Positions 61,601 through 64,000 of a stretch of DNA of 64,000 nt are shown here, piece by piece. This stretch comes from Megaleporinus macrocephalus (Eukaryota > Chordata > Actinopteri > Characiformes > Anostomidae): assembly GCA_021613375.1 (NCBI GenBank), contig CM038704.1:31062582-31126581 (forward strand). Direction: 5' to 3'. A program made the position numbers and the translations under genes. Each line of letters opens with the position of its first letter. Position 1 is the first letter of the stretch. Under the pieces are notes generated by a model. That model made no database searches. It was not told where the DNA came from and worked only from the letters and a program-made list of their open reading frames with translations.

Positions 61601-64000
61601 AGTCTGGCTCTGAGGCAGATGTATGTTGGAAGAACACTTTTATTTTATTCAATATTTATTTGTTCCTGTTCCCCAACTTAAGTATTTGCAATCTTGTTGG
61701 GCTCCAATGATTTTGTCCCAAAGCTTTGGAATGAAGGTCTGGACTGGATCCACGCTGGAGGGATTCATTTTAAGTTGGCATTCGGCTGCTGTCCTATCCA
61801 ATCAAAGCACAGTGAAAACATTTTTCAAAGTTTCGTAATCTGTTTTTTTTTGTTGTTTTTTTTAGTTTAAAGTCTCAGCAAGAAACTGCTGTAAACCCTT
61901 ATTAATAAAAGCTCCTAAACAGTTCTTGGTTCGGATGCATGATTAAATCAAAACAATTCTATAGAACTAGAGACATGCATTGTAACTCACTTTGATCAGG
62001 CTAGTCAGTAACACTGAGCGTCTATGAATGGATAATCAGTATATAGTAAATAGTAACAGTGTATTATTTTTAAAGATTAGCTGAAGGTTTCTCGTGCCAG
62101 ATATGTAATTGTGGCTACTTCTTCGACTGAGCTAATGAGCTAACTGAGCCTACCTGCACGGTATGCTGATGAGAACTAGTTGTCTTCTTACAGATGGATG
62201 ATGTACTAACATATTTTCACTGTCTCTGTTTGAGTGATTTAGTTAGCCTATGCCAAACCCAGCTGTGCTCTCTTTGTTTTCTGCAGTCCCATCCTTAACA
62301 ATGAGTCCTTCAAAACAGGCTCATGTTAAAGCCTCCGTGTTTCATCACAGCAGCATAATATACTTACATAATATACTTATTCACCAACACCAGTGAACTG
62401 TGTATTTTCTCCATCTTTCCTTGACAAACCCAAATGAATATCCAAGCAGCGATTCCAGTAATCAAACAGGTTTAGCACACTGTTAAAAATGTTGAATTAA
62501 CAATATGGGGTGTTGAGCTTAATGCTCTGTTTTAAGTCAGAGCTACAAACATTCAATTATTGCAAACAAAAAGAACAGCCTTGATCTCTGCTGGAAAGAC
62601 AGCATTAGTGTACTTTATTTCATCATTTTTGTTTTCCTTGCTTTATTTTAGTATTGCTTTGTTGACCCCTTTGTGACAATTTAAAACTGTCCCAAATATA
62701 CTCATGTCTATAGTTTGCAATAAGTAATATTTATTTAAATTAAAATCTATTTTAAAAGTTATCATGATTTATTATTATTTTTTTTTAAATAATGTAATGT
62801 TTTTTTAATAATGTTAATAATTTTTAACATTTTTTTGCAAAATTGTTTCTTTCAGAAAAAAGAGAAATCTACGAAACCATTTATTTTAGCAGTGTAACTT
62901 GTAAAGCAGTCCCTAAGTAAACCTTCTTTACCATGCTCTCTCTAGAAACACCACCAGTCGTTCCCATTGGTATTTCAGAGCATTCTGTTGCAGATGTATC
63001 TGGTCTGAACAGGATGAGAGGAGAATTTGTTTTCTGACTGAGAGTTCATGATGATTACCAGCCCACTGACTGCACACATCTTTTTTCAAAAACCTGTGAA
63101 TTTGGTGAAAGCTTTTATCTTAAATGTGGCATAACCATGACTATGCTACAAACTAGTGCTAGCTAAGTAAGTTAAGGTCTGTATTTCTTCCTGACCACCT
63201 ACTTAAGTATCTCCCTATTCTCACTAAGCAGCTTTATCATTCTTGTTTCCTCAGTGTCACTTTGTTTTTTGCAGTCTGCTGTCCATCTTCACTTGATTCA
63301 CATATAAAAAAAGGAACTTTGGTAGTGCACAATAAAAGGTGATGTAAAGCATTGCCCTTTATTACAGCCAGTACCAGATTCACACCATCTTGCTACATTT
63401 TATATGCTAATCTCTCAAGGCTGATATTAATTGAAAATCTGGTGAGCAAACCAGGGCTATACTTCTAGAGGTTGGGGGTGGGGCGTGGGTATGTGTCGGT
63501 GTTAACTGGCAAGTTAAGCCAGTGATATACTCTTGAATGTCACTTTTATAGTTTATCTGTGGGTTTTTTGCTGTAAACAGCTCAAAACTCTACCGGTCCT
63601 CTAGGAATTGTTCCTGCGCTTTAGATTCCAGCACTGTCCTGAAGTCCTGTGAAAGCTCTGTGCACGCTGATGCAAAAACCGTATTCTTGTAGCCTACCTT
63701 TGACCGACATACAAACAGCATTTCCATGGTAATATGGAACAAACAGCATGATTCTAAAACAGTGCAGAACACATCCAGCAGGAATGACCTGAGACAGCTT
63801 TAACAGTGCCAGATCAGAGAAGAAGAAGCCAGGATACACAATACACAGTATTCATAAAGCACACTTTAGATTCCACGCATGCCTTTCCTGTCAAAAGCTG
63901 ATACTTGATGGACTTTGAAACACCATGTCAAGAAGCTGTCAGTCGTTCATATACCAACTTTTAACATGCTTGGGAAGAATTTGAGGTAGAATACGTTGAG
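58627..64000. other. Intergenic, no gene; candidate conserved blocks
   Basis: No gene, SINE or transposon recognised. It carries short simple tracts (TA near 60177, T-runs near 61850 and 62780). The blocks around 59290-60010 and 60650-61450 are repeat-free and more even in composition, and are candidates for conserved non-coding elements. This is judged by appearance only. The 136-codon minus frame at 60299-59889 shows no domain. Confidence 0.45.

Overview
This is vertebrate, almost certainly teleost, nuclear DNA. It holds two split genes with GT-AG introns, a CpG-rich promoter on an AT-rich background, a tRNA-derived SINE, Tc1-like transposon remnants and a decayed Ty3/gypsy element. The repeats look like those of ostariophysan fish (characins, catfish), but the species cannot be fixed by reading. 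There are no prokaryotic or viral genes, no CRISPR array and no operon.

Only two genes are supported, both for insulin-like growth factor binding proteins, lying tail to tail. IGFBP2 runs on the + strand. Its exon 1 lies left of the window; exons 2, 3 and 4 are at about 1101-1276, 3566-3706 and 5528-5686. IGFBP5 runs on the - strand and is complete: exon 1 at 30141-29793, exon 2 at 24449-24244, exon 3 at 24048-23929 and exon 4 at 17574-17437. It encodes 270 residues with all 12 N-domain and all 6 thyroglobulin-domain cysteines. The same convergent IGFBP2-IGFBP5 pair is known in other vertebrates. Both products are secreted proteins that bind IGF-I and IGF-II. The teleost a/b paralogue was not determined.

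Layout: 1-5686 is the 3' half of IGFBP2. 5687-17436 is the convergent spacer, holding both 3' UTRs and a transposon graveyard (Tc1-like pieces, a gypsy remnant, older repeats). 17437-30141 is IGFBP5, whose intron 3 carries a 5.4-kb minisatellite of 37-bp units and whose intron 1 carries a (GA)51 microsatellite and a decayed AT-rich tandem array. 29690-30600 is the CpG-rich exon 1 and promoter region. 30920-33270 is a second large minisatellite (29-bp unit) directly upstream of the promoter. 33300-64000 has no recognisable gene: it holds a SINE, a TIR element rich in CACATGTG-like words, Tc1 remnants, a 0.45-kb duplicated segment and long unique stretches that may include conserved regulatory elements.

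I found no new protein system. The most unusual feature is the tandem-repeat load on IGFBP5. The intron 3 array seems to sit inside a hAT-like TIR element. Every transcript-sense unit carries branch-point-like words followed by TCTCCAG, between a weak 5' splice site and the true last acceptor. The upstream array repeats GGATTAATC, which contains the K50-homeodomain (OTX/PITX-type) core, dozens of times.
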